A DNA stretch of 64,000 nucleotides from Rhizobium etli 8C-3 (GTDB lineage Bacteria; Pseudomonadota; Alphaproteobacteria; Rhizobiales; Rhizobiaceae): assembly GCF_001908375.1 (NCBI RefSeq), contig NZ_CP017243.1, positions 310,001-374,000 of the forward strand, in the 5' to 3' direction. Positions 54,053 to 62,224 of the stretch are shown piece after piece. A program made the position numbers and the translations under genes. Numbering within the stretch: the first letter of the stretch is position 1; each line of letters opens with the position of its first letter. Below the pieces are notes generated by a model. The model had not been told where the DNA came from. It did no database searches and was given only the letters and a program-made list of their open reading frames with translations.

Positions 54053-54670
54053 TTAAGAGGCAGAAATCGGATTCCGGAAACAGGCGAGTAAGCAATCTTC
54101 GTTGACCGACCCACCCCGACACTCAAGCCGCTCTAGCTCGAGCAAAGTTTCGTTCAGCATGCCGAGGACCGTCTCAGCACCAGCAACGTGGCCCCAGCGA
54201 CGACAATTGGCGTCGCGCGCCGATCCGAAAACCAGATATCCACCTGGCGCAAGCATCCGCACTAAATTCCGAACAGCCCCTCTCATCTCGGCTATTCCTC
54301 CAACGTAGTAGAGCACTTCCGCCACAACGATCAAATCAAACCTCTCGTCAGGTGAAAACTGTTGAACATCAGAGACTATCCAGCTGATGTGCGGAGAATC
54401 CCTCATGCGTCGACGCGATCTTTCTATAGCGTGAGGCACAACATCGATCACGGTGAGCCGTTTGCAGTGGGGGGCTAGCTGCACCGTAAATGCGCCGGCA
54501 GCGCATCCCACTTCGAGCGCATTTGAGATGGATCCCTGGGCAAGCGCCAAGCGGAGCATTTGCGTGTGACGCTCACGCTCGAATGGATTGGCGTCGAGTC
54601 CCCATGGATCGGGTGCAGCCAGTTCCCGATTCAGCAATTGATAATTGTCGCTCTGTGTCAACTCGTTCAC
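54053..54670 (-). CDS. nodS: Nod-factor N-methyltransferase NodS
   Basis: NodS transfers a methyl group from SAM to the free amine of the de-N-acetylated chitooligosaccharide. The 205-residue protein has SAM motif I LEVGCAAGAFTVQLAP near residue 56 and DLIVVAEVLYYVGG near 110. It starts 15 bp after nodC stops. N-methylated Nod factors are typical of R. etli. Confidence 0.93.
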   Translation of the reverse strand: MNELTQSDNYQLLNRELAAPDPWGLDANPFERERHTQMLRLALAQGSISNALEVGCAAGAFTVQLAPHCKRLTVIDVVPHAIERSRRRMRDSPHISWIVSDVQQFSPDERFDLIVVAEVLYYVGGIAEMRGAVRNLVRMLAPGGYLVFGSARDANCRRWGHVAGAETVLGMLNETLLELERLECRGGSVNEDCLLACFRNPISAS

Positions 54671-54685
54671 CTCGGTAAATAGATC

Positions 54686-56017
54686 TTACTCGTCGCTGCA
54701 CATGCAGTCAGACGTCGTTCGCCTGGCAGAATCGCGGGCGGGGTTGAGCCTTCGAGGCGCTGTCGCATGTCCAGAACATTCTGTAGTGCGCGCATCAGTC
54801 GCCGGATGTTGATTCGAGTTGCCAGCAGAGCTGCGCGACAGCCAGTCGCTATTGCTCAGCGTGCACAGCGCGTAGGCTTTCAAGGGCAGTAGCAGAAAAA
54901 TATTGATGAATGCATGCAGAGAGAACCCGAGGAACCGTCGTTGGCGGGCCCGGAGCGCGACAACGCTGCAGTGGATCATCGTCATGGCCACGATCATCAG
55001 GGATGCCAACCAAGGCACGGTGCCCGTCAATGCAAGCTGTGCGAGCCCCGTCAGCACTGATAGTGCCAGAAGCAGCGGTCCGAGGTTCTGTCCGACAACG
55101 TCGAGCGTAAGGAAGCGATGGAGGTTGGGCAGCAGGCGCAGCCCAAGCAACGTGTCCCGGTACGTGCTCCGCGCCCAGCGTAGTTGTTGGCGCAGATACG
55201 GTCCTAGCTTGTTCGGAACGACTGTCGCTGCGATGGCGCTCGGCACGTACTCCGTTCGAAAGCCTGCCTTCAGCATAAGAATGGTGAGATGCCGATCCTC
55301 ACCGAAATCGCTTGGCTTTCCCCGAAAATACTGTGATTCGTACTGGTCAAGCAGCGAAGCGAGCGCAGAGCGACGGTAGATAGCACATGGACCGCAGCAG
55401 CACATAACGGCTCCGAAGCGAGCTTGTGCCGCACGCTCCTCGTTGCAAGCCAGCCAGTACTCCATATCGATCAAACGGGTCAGCCAACTATCGTTTCGGT
55501 TGCGGGCCGTCAACTGTCCCATGGCCGCGCCGACAGCCGGATCTTGCATTTTAGGCACGAGCTTCCTGATGACGTCAGATGCGAGGATCGTGTCGGAGTC
55601 GACGTTTAACACCATATCTCCAGCAGAGCGGCGTATCGCGGCGATCTGTGCCTTCCGTTTACCAACATTCTGGGGAAGCAGGAGAATATTGAATCTGGGG
55701 TCTCGTGCGAAGGCCTCGTGCACAGGTCGCAAAGCCTCGCGATTTTCGGAACCGTCATCAACTAGGTAAACCTGCAGCCTTCCCCCGTATTCCTGACCCG
55801 CAATAGAAGCCAGGCACTCCGAAAGCGTGCGGGGATCCTCGTTGAAGCTTGGCACGATGACATCTACGCTGGGCAGCTCCTCAAAGCCGGCCAAGCTCTG
55901 GGACGCCAATGAAACATCGGTCGGCAGAGAATAAACGGCCTGCACGCTTTTATAAGCAGTCGAGAGAAGTGCATAAAGCGAGACGGCGACAGTGCTGGTT
56001 GTGTCAAGCATATCCAT
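54686..56017 (-). CDS. nodC: Chitooligosaccharide synthase NodC
   Basis: NodC polymerises GlcNAc to the Nod-factor backbone at the inner membrane. The 443-residue GT2 enzyme has VDDGSENREA, the metal-binding NVDSDTILA, GEDRHLTILML and the QQLRWARST product motif, plus C-terminal membrane helices (LLLALSVLTGLAQLAL). It shares one base with the end of nodB. Confidence 0.95.
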   Translation of the reverse strand: MDMLDTTSTVAVSLYALLSTAYKSVQAVYSLPTDVSLASQSLAGFEELPSVDVIVPSFNEDPRTLSECLASIAGQEYGGRLQVYLVDDGSENREALRPVHEAFARDPRFNILLLPQNVGKRKAQIAAIRRSAGDMVLNVDSDTILASDVIRKLVPKMQDPAVGAAMGQLTARNRNDSWLTRLIDMEYWLACNEERAAQARFGAVMCCCGPCAIYRRSALASLLDQYESQYFRGKPSDFGEDRHLTILMLKAGFRTEYVPSAIAATVVPNKLGPYLRQQLRWARSTYRDTLLGLRLLPNLHRFLTLDVVGQNLGPLLLALSVLTGLAQLALTGTVPWLASLMIVAMTMIHCSVVALRARQRRFLGFSLHAFINIFLLLPLKAYALCTLSNSDWLSRSSAGNSNQHPATDARTTECSGHATAPRRLNPARDSARRTTSDCMCSDE

Positions 56018-56676
56018 CAGAACTCCCGAGGAAGCGAGCGGAATACAAAGCCGCGATCATGCAAAGCTGGAATTATGCTAGATAACGCCATGATAGTCTG
56101 GTGGCGCAGACTGCGGTCAGTTCCTTGTTGCATTTCACTGGAGGGACAACCGTCGTGCAAGAGCACGATTGACCCCGGCCGGACAGACTGCAGCACATCA
56201 TTGACAATGCCGTCGGCCCCGGGAAGAGACCAGTCTCGCGGATCTACCGACCAGTGCACGGCAGTGAGTTCCGCATTCGCCGAAACCTTGAGCACTTCTT
56301 CGGTCCAGATGCCGTAAGGAGCCCGGATGTGCCGCACCACCGCCTGAGGCGACGCCATTTTTATGGCTCTGTTTGTCTCGAGTATCTGACGTTGCACCTC
56401 GTCGGGTTCGCAGTCAGACAGGTCTGGATGCGTCATTGTGTGGTTGGCGACTTCATGTCCCTCTGCAATCATTCGCTGGATCAATTTAGATTGATCGGCC
56501 AGGAACTCGCCGATGACGAAGAATGTTGCCGGCACCCGGTGTTCAGCCAGAATATCGAGAATCTCCGGTGTACAAAATGGATGCGGACCGTCGTCGAACG
56601 TCAAATAAACGCTGTGACTACCAGTGCCGTCATCGCGCTCACCGTGCACTTCGCACGAGCAATCGAGGTGCGTCAT
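56017..56676 (-). CDS. nodB: Chitooligosaccharide deacetylase NodB
   Basis: NodB removes the N-acetyl group of the non-reducing GlcNAc. The 219-residue protein shows the NodB-homology motifs TFDDGPHPFCTPEIL, the HxxxH of NHTMTHPDLSD, RAPYG and SIVLLHDG. It begins the surviving operon nodB-nodC-nodS-(nodU)-nodI-nodJ. Its ATG overlaps the stop of the presumed nodA tail. Confidence 0.95.
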   Translation of the reverse strand: MTHLDCSCEVHGERDDGTGSHSVYLTFDDGPHPFCTPEILDILAEHRVPATFFVIGEFLADQSKLIQRMIAEGHEVANHTMTHPDLSDCEPDEVQRQILETNRAIKMASPQAVVRHIRAPYGIWTEEVLKVSANAELTAVHWSVDPRDWSLPGADGIVNDVLQSVRPGSIVLLHDGCPSSEMQQGTDRSLRHQTIMALSSIIPALHDRGFVFRSLPREF

Positions 56677-56805
56677 TGCTCTCGTCCTTTCCGGTAAATT
56701 ATCCTGGTGGCATTCGGAGACCGGCCACCAAAGGGTAGGATGATGACGCCGCGCGTGGACGCAGGTCGAAACGCGCGCGTGGCAGCGTGTAGCGTACGCC
56801 GTTTC
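56673..56805 (-). pseudogene. nodA: Presumed nodA 3' tail ahead of nodB
   Basis: The frame ending at 56673 carries RTLHAATRAFRPASTRGVII, LPFGGRSP and IIYRKGREQ, resembling the NodA C-terminus (RSTLPDVH...VVVLPIGR...GTIIERNGPEL). Its TGA overlaps the nodB ATG as an intact nodA would. Similarity is modest. Confidence 0.5.
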
Positions 56806-57054
56806 CCCAAAATAGCGGTCACCAGGCCGCCTCGTCTGAATCTGTCAATACCGCGGCTCGTTGCGGACTGTACCGAGTGCGATTGGTGGTGAACCCCCGA
56901 GCTGTCGACGATTGCAAGGTGATGCAATGGGCTGATCGACCGCTTATGCAAGCATTACATTCCAAAGCCACACATTTGACCCCTCTACACCACTGGGCGC
57001 GCCATCGACGACTTGATTTCCGTCAAGATGCTCGTCTAATGGATCACGCCATTC

Positions 57055-57101
57055 AATTCGTAAAATCGATTGTTTGGATGATACCCATTCACAGCATAGA
57101 T
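57055..57101 (-). promoter_or_regulatory. nod box of the nodBCSUIJ operon
   Basis: On the minus strand: ATCTATGCTGTGAATG, a spacer, then ATCCAAACAATCGATTTTAC followed by GAATT. It lies 378 bp upstream of nodB, too short for an intact nodA between them. Confidence 0.9.
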
Positions 57102-57532
57102 AAAATTCGAGCTCCACGGTTCCTGCTAACGGACCGAGCCTGTTGTCGTGACTGGCGGGGGACTTGCGTCGTCGTTCCCTGGAAGAACTTATGAGCCGAT
57201 TCAAGATATTGCTGGCGTACGGGTTATTTGCGATGACCAGATCACCAGTTCTCATTTCCGGGACCGTTCTTCCCATCATGGTGGAACAAGCCCTCAATCG
57301 AGAGTGTTTACCGCCCCGATGAACAAATTTTCCGGGAACGTGAACCGAGCTTCTTTAAGCCCAGGACGATACTGATGCTAACACGGTAGTTTGTGATGCC
57401 TGTTAATGTGGCGGTGCGACCAAGCTGCCGAACGCCAGATATTTCAGATGACCTGCCACTGAATTTTCATCCGGCGGCGATTAGAGCCTCGGCGGTCTTT
57501 GAAACGCTCCCAAACGTTGGACCACCGGATGC
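57102..57532. other. Intergenic, no gene seen
   Basis: Between the nod box and the IS3 element. No supported coding sequence. Confidence 0.4.
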
Positions 57533-57551
57533 TAGAGTTTTCCGGCTTCAT

Positions 57552-58367
57552 TCAGGGAGGCGGGCTGGTTGCGCCTCCCGAATTCACCAACGAGATCGGC
57601 ACCTTGTTGCCGATCGCACCATGAGGTCTTTCCTCATTGTAGTATCTACGCCAATCCTCCATCTTTTCGCGGGCATCCGCAAGGGTCAGGAACCAATGCT
57701 GGTTCAGGCATTCTGCACGGAAGCGGCCATTGAACGCTTCGATGAAAGCATTATCAGTCGGCTTGCCGGGGCGTGAGAAGTCCAACGTCACACCCTTGGA
57801 ATAGGCCCACAGGTCCAAGTCGCGCGACACGAACTCGGTCCCTTGGTCGACACGGATCGTTTTCGGATAGCCGGCTTTTTGGCACACCCGTTCAAGGGTT
57901 TGCACAACGTCTTCGCCTCTATAGCTATGACGTGGATCAAGCACCGGCACGTAGCGCGAGAAGGTGTCGACCACCGTCAGCACGCGCAGTTTCTTACCCG
58001 TTGCGAGTTGGTCGTGAACGAAGTCCATCGCCCAGACGTCGTTGGGTCCGACGGCCATGTGCCGATCCTCGCGAAGCTTGGCTTTTACCCCCCGCTTCGG
58101 TGTCTTGTTCCGCAACTGTAGCCCCAAGTCCCTGTAAATGCGGTAGGTTCGCTTGATGTTGGTGCCCCAACCCTCGCGTTCCAACAGCACATGCACGCGG
58201 CGATAGCCGTACCGCACACGGATCTCGCAGATCTCGCGAATACGACGTTCCAGACCGGCCTGATCAGCACGGCGAGAGGTATAGTGGTGAGTTGATCGAT
58301 CGAAGTTCAACGCTCCACAAGCACGTCGGATCGAGATCGCCCAATCGCAGCACATGCCTTTCACCAT
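57552..58367 (-). CDS. IS3 OrfB transposase (integrase domain)
   Basis: A 271-residue DDE protein: HTH_21 region (YTSRRADQAGLERRIREICE), VWAMDFVHDQL (first Asp), IRVDQGTEFVS (second Asp), NAFIEAFNGRFRAECL (Glu). Intact. Normally made as an OrfAB fusion by frameshifting. Confidence 0.9.
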   Translation of the reverse strand: MVKGMCCDWAISIRRACGALNFDRSTHHYTSRRADQAGLERRIREICEIRVRYGYRRVHVLLEREGWGTNIKRTYRIYRDLGLQLRNKTPKRGVKAKLREDRHMAVGPNDVWAMDFVHDQLATGKKLRVLTVVDTFSRYVPVLDPRHSYRGEDVVQTLERVCQKAGYPKTIRVDQGTEFVSRDLDLWAYSKGVTLDFSRPGKPTDNAFIEAFNGRFRAECLNQHWFLTLADAREKMEDWRRYYNEERPHGAIGNKVPISLVNSGGATSPPP

Positions 58368-58387
58368 CTCCCGCTTCCGAGCAGGCC

Positions 58388-58654
58388 TTAGAGCTTTCGG
58401 CGGATGACATCCTGCAACATCTCGCGGTCCAGCGTCAGATCCGCGACGATCTTCTTCAGGCGCGAATTCTCGTCCTCGAGCTGTTTCAGCCTCTTCATCT
58501 CCGGTGGCAGCATGCCCGCGTATTTTTTCTTCCAGTTGAAATAAGTCGCCTGGCTGATCCCCGCCTTCCTGCAGATTTCAGCAACCGACACGCCTTCATC
58601 ACCTTGCTTCAGAATGAACGCCTTCTGAGCGTCCGAAAACTGCGACGCTTTCAT
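58388..58654 (-). CDS. IS3 OrfA
   Basis: An 88-residue HTH protein from the ATG at 58654 (MKASQFSDAQKAFILKQGDE) with AEICRKAGISQATYFNWKKK and a leucine-zipper-like tail (LKQLEDENSRLKKIVADL). The upstream in-frame extension reaches into the terminal repeat. Confidence 0.88.
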   Translation of the reverse strand: MKASQFSDAQKAFILKQGDEGVSVAEICRKAGISQATYFNWKKKYAGMLPPEMKRLKQLEDENSRLKKIVADLTLDREMLQDVIRRKL

Positions 58655-58744
58655 CGTCTTCTGGTCCCTTTCCCAGCCAGGAAAATGCACCGGAAAACTC
58701 TAACCAAAATTGGTCCAGTTTGAAGGGTTCAGATCAATGGGCCG

Positions 58745-59155
58745 GACTCTAATCCATTCTGGAGGAAATTCTCAGTGGCAGGTCAGTGTGCACTGCCATC
58801 GAAAAGGCCAAAGCGATACCGCATCGACGCCCTGTGATGGTTTTCTTGTGTACGGACAGCGCGCAGGTACGGGACCATTTACTCGGTGTATTTCCCGATC
58901 AATCACTATCCCGAAATGCTTTCAGGCGGCCCAGGCCGGCCATTACACAGTGCATCGCTCGGAGTGGACGGCGGTATCTCTGCTCTTACAGAGATGTACC
59001 TTCTCGCCCGATGCGATACGGTAATTCGCTTTCCGCCGGCCAGCGCCTTCACGCGCTATGCCCGTCTCTTCGTGCCACGTGTTATTGAGTTTGACTTGAA
59101 AGATCCGACTCGCTTGATCTTGACTGATGAATCGTCCGAGCATGAGCCGGCTTGA
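58745..59155 (+). pseudogene. nodZ: nodZ C-terminal remnant, truncated next to IS3
   Basis: Two frames give the end of the Nod-factor fucosyltransferase: VCTAIEKAKAIPHRRPVMVF then LCTDSAQVRDHLLGVFPD, and after a frameshift GPGRPLHSASLGVDGGISAL, TEMYLLARCDTVIRFPPASA and FTRYARLFVPRVIEFDL. The N-terminal two thirds, including the GDP-fucose site, are absent. Confidence 0.82.
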
Positions 59156-59282
59156 TGAACCGGCACTCCGCTGAACAAATTCTCGGCGCCCTCGCAGGAT
59201 TGAGGAGAGGTGTTCACTGGATCGCGATGTGGGCGCAGCACGCGACGAGACAAGGCGGGGGCGCATCCTCTCCTAGCGTCTA

Positions 59283-60326
59283 GAGCAAATCCTGTTCAAT
59301 CCGGATCATATCCAGCAGCCTTGAAGCAATTGGCGCATTCTGCGGGGGTGAAGCGGGGTATCAGGGCGCCAACTGCATCCCAGAGGGCGTCAATCTTTCG
59401 CTCTGCCCGACCTCGCAGCATCGCCTTCAGTTTGGAGAAGGCGTTCTCGATCGGATTGAAGTCTGGGCTGTAAGGGGGCAGGAACATGAGCGTGGCGCCG
59501 ACACGTTCGATGGCGTCGCGTACACCCGCTGTCTTGTGAGCCGGTAGGTTGTCCATGACCACCACGTCGCCGATCTCCAGGGTAGGCCCCAATACCTGTT
59601 CGACGTAAGCCAGGAAGACAATTACCGTTCATGGCGCCATCGTAGACAAACGGCGCGGTCATCCCAGTGAGGCGCAACGCTCCGGTAAAGGTCGTTGTTT
59701 TCCAATGGCCATGTGGCACGCCAGCTCGGCAACGCTCACCTCGAAGTGCACGTCCGCGTAGCCGTGCCATCTTGGTCGAAAGGCCGGTTTCGTCGATGAA
59801 GATCAGCTTTTCTGGATCGAGATCCAGTTGGCCGTCGAACCAGACACGCCGGCGCTTTAGGACATCCGGCCGGTCCTGCTCCAGTGCGTGGGCGGTCTTT
59901 TTTCAAAGGTCCATCCGCGGCCTCGAAGCCAAGCGCCAAGTGCGCTGCGGCTGATCTTCACCTGCCGCTCGACGGACAAGCGCTCAACCATCTCATCGAG
60001 CGTCACATCCCTACGCTCGTTGATCAACGCGACAACGAATTCCTCGTGTGCATCCACTGCCGAAGGTCGTCTCCAGCCCTGTGGCCGAGCAGTTAACTCA
60101 CCCTCTTTCGCTCTTGCAATCCAGCGGATCGCCGTCGAAATCCCAACTCCGAAACGAGCCGCAGCCTGTCGAGCCGACATGCCGGCCGCAGACGCTTTCA
60201 AAACCCGTATTCGAAGATCATCGCTCAGTGCTTGTCCCATCATCCACCTCTTCTCTGTGGATGTTTGAATCAGCATCGATGGACGCCGTCACATCACAAT
60301 CGATTCATCGATCGCAGGACTTGCTC
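59283..60326 (-). mobile_element. IS630-family insertion sequence (copy B)
   Basis: A 1044-bp element with ends GAGCAARTCCTG in inverted orientation and TA dinucleotides at 59281-59282 and 60327-60328. It differs in sequence from copy A. Confidence 0.87.
59296..60241 (-). pseudogene. IS630 transposase copy B, frameshifted
   Basis: Frame 1 (to about 59890) carries the HTH domain (ALSDDLRIRVLKASAAGMSA ... WLRGRGWTFEK). At an A6G run a -1 shift continues into KTAHALEQDRPDVLKR and the DDE part LIFIDETGLSTKMARLRG. A second, unprogrammed frame change near 59625 is needed to reach [14 protein letters not shown] and [19 protein letters not shown]. So it is probably inactive. Confidence 0.82.
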
Positions 60327-60394
60327 TAGCGCGTCCAAAGGCTTGCTGGATCATTGTTGTGAAGGGTAGCTATTGGGCGCCTTCGGTGAGTGGA

Positions 60395-60676
60395 AACGGC
60401 ACCGCGCGCTCGACCCGCATCATTGGCATAGCAAGCTCGCACGTCGGCGATTCCGATGGGACGAGGACGTTCGCGCGCCACAGCCTCGTCGGCGCCTTAG
60501 CCGACGCCCTGCCTGATGCGAGGGCGTTCGTCGGGCTTGGTCGACAGATTGCCATCAAGCTGATGTTCGTGCTCTATGCGGTCGTGGGCGTGGCCGGAGC
60601 CGTTCTTTATTCCCGCATCCCGACACGTCTGGCAAACCGCTCGACCACAGAAGCCGCCGCCGCGCTAGGTCCTTAG
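60395..60676 (+). pseudogene. MFS transporter remnant
   Basis: A fragment with LVGALADALPDARAFVGLGR and a hydrophobic helix (IAIKLMFVLYAVVGVAGAVL) ending YSRIPTR resembles an MFS permease domain. No start or remaining helices. Confidence 0.45.
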
Positions 60677-60890
60677 CGCGCATCGTCCTTGCAACTCGCA
60701 ACTCCCTCAGCCTCGACGCATTCGCAGGCGTGATAACGCCGGCTGCGAAAGACAGAAGATGCACTGTTGTAGTCTCCGGCTCCCGCCGCTGCTTGCATGA
60801 CGGCTTGCGCCAGTCGTTGACAAAACTCAATTGGCCAGCCACCATTCCCGTTGCCCGGCCATTTGTAATGAGTAAGTCTGAGGTGGTGCC

Positions 60891-61094
60891 ATGCCTCGCA
60901 TGATCAGGTTCATGCTCACGCGTTTGGCGACGGGGTTCGCAATTGGATCCGCCGTGGGCTTCTTCGTTTGGCAAAATGGATTTGCCGCGGCAGGCACGGT
61001 TGAGAGTTATCTCGCGCAGGGCCTGTTCATCTACCTCTTCGCAAGCACCATCAGCATGGGTTATCTCGCGACGGCCCTGCTCCTCGAAGAATAA
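60891..61094 (+). CDS. Small two-helix membrane protein near the fix genes
   Basis: A 67-residue protein with two hydrophobic helices (LATGFAIGSAVGFFVWQNGF and LFIYLFASTISMGYLATALL). GAGG lies about 8 nt before the ATG at 60891. I do not know its function. It faces the stoR-fixS-fixI genes convergently. Confidence 0.55.
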   Translation: MPRMIRFMLTRLATGFAIGSAVGFFVWQNGFAAAGTVESYLAQGLFIYLFASTISMGYLATALLLEE

Positions 61095-61368
61095 CGCCGG
61101 ACGCTCTCCGTCGCATGTTGGTGCTCGTTGCGCCCGTTCGTCTGCACTTCCCTATTAAGCCCGCCAGTCCGACGGTATCCGCATGTGTCGTCAGCGCCAC
61201 CGTTGATGCGGACAAGGCCTGAAGCAAGCGATGAAAACAGTCGAGATGACAAGAACAATCCCGATGAGCATGACGTCCTGGTACATTTTGCGCCTGGCCA
61301 TAACGGAGCAAGCGATCGCCACATTGACGGCGGTCGAATTCCGGCGCGGTTATCGCCCTACCCCGAGG

Positions 61369-62034
61369 TCAGCACGCCTTCCGCAGCAGGTCGACGCTGT
61401 CGACCACGACGACCCTGCCTCTGACTTCGACCCCTGCAGGACCGAGGGCAGCGAAAGCCCGCGAAAGGGCTTCGGGCGCAACCCCCAGTTTGCCGGCCAG
61501 AATTCTCTTCCGGTAAGGCAGGCGAAAGGTGGCCTGCGATGCTGAGGCCGGGCAGCGGCTGACGAGGTAATTCGCAACACGCTGTGCAGCCGTGTGCAGC
61601 CGGTCTCCCGCTATGCAATCCATGGCACCGAGCAGATGCCGGGCCATGATGCGCATCACGTTGCGACGCATGACGGGGTCCCGGTCGGCAAGCGCCCGCA
61701 ACTCCACAAGGTCGAACAACGCGACCTCTGCGCCGTCGGCGGACCATGCGCTGTAGGTGTAGGAGCCGCCTCCCGACAGGAGATATTCGCCGAACGTCTC
61801 GCCCGGTTCGCAGATGCAGATATCTGCCTGGCGCCCCGCGGATTCCGACTTCGAAAGTCGCACGAAGCCGCGCATCACGCAATAGACGAACGACGCCTGC
61901 TGGCCCTCGGCGATAATCCGCTCGTCCGGTGCGAAGATCTGGAACTGAGCCGTGTCGGCCAGTTCTTCTATCCTTGCTTTGTCCAGGCCGTGAAACAGGT
62001 CAGATCGCAAAAGTATGGGATGTCTCGATAGCAT
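61369..62034 (-). CDS. Crp/Fnr-family regulator of the fixGHIS region (StoR/FixK-like)
   Basis: A 221-residue protein from the ATG at 62034 with AAAGGAAG before it. The cNMP-type domain spans about 10-140 and the HTH is at about 165-200 with the FNR-type DNA contact E-x2-SR (PEALSRAF). The cysteine cluster that FNR/FnrN use for a 4Fe-4S sensor is absent from the N-terminus. It starts 31 bp after fixS, so it is probably co-transcribed with fixGHIS. Position fits the R. etli StoRd repressor of fixNOQP (from memory). The frame is open upstream into fixS; that extension is not used. Confidence 0.75.
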   Translation of the reverse strand: MLSRHPILLRSDLFHGLDKARIEELADTAQFQIFAPDERIIAEGQQASFVYCVMRGFVRLSKSESAGRQADICICEPGETFGEYLLSGGGSYTYSAWSADGAEVALFDLVELRALADRDPVMRRNVMRIMARHLLGAMDCIAGDRLHTAAQRVANYLVSRCPASASQATFRLPYRKRILAGKLGVAPEALSRAFAALGPAGVEVRGRVVVVDSVDLLRKAC

Positions 62035-62065
62035 CGATCTTCCTTTCGTTTCGGCCGTGAGCGGT

Positions 62066-62224
62066 TCAAGGTCTTTTGCAATCGGTTTCGTCCTCGACGA
62101 GGATTCGCCAAGCTGCTCCTTCAAGGTCGTCGTACTGGCGGCTCGTCAGCGACCAGAGGAACGCCAGGAGACCCATTCCCCCCATCAGCAGTGCGATCGG
62201 CATCAGATAGATCAGCATGTTCAT
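62066..62224 (-). CDS. fixS: FixS, cbb3 oxidase maturation protein
   Basis: A 52-residue single-helix membrane protein (MNMLIYLMPIALLMGGMGLL ... FLWSLTSRQYDDLEGAAWRI), the FixS/CcoS signature. Its ATG overlaps the fixI stop codon (ATGA). CcoS/FixS is needed to insert cofactors into cbb3 oxidase. Confidence 0.93.
   Translation of the reverse strand: MNMLIYLMPIALLMGGMGLLAFLWSLTSRQYDDLEGAAWRILVEDETDCKRP

Larger units (their letters stand above)
57533..58702 (-). mobile_element. IS3-family (IS407-type) insertion sequence
   Basis: About 1170 bp with terminal repeats TAGAGTTTTCCGG (57533-57545 and inverted at 58690-58702). It carries orfA and orfB. No clear target duplication, and the right end abuts a truncated nodZ. 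Confidence 0.82.

Noticed and set aside
57190..57240. String IQDIAGVRVIC resembling RelA/SpoT proteins
   Set aside because: Only about ten residues in a short frame, with no further family motif before or after; chance is likely.
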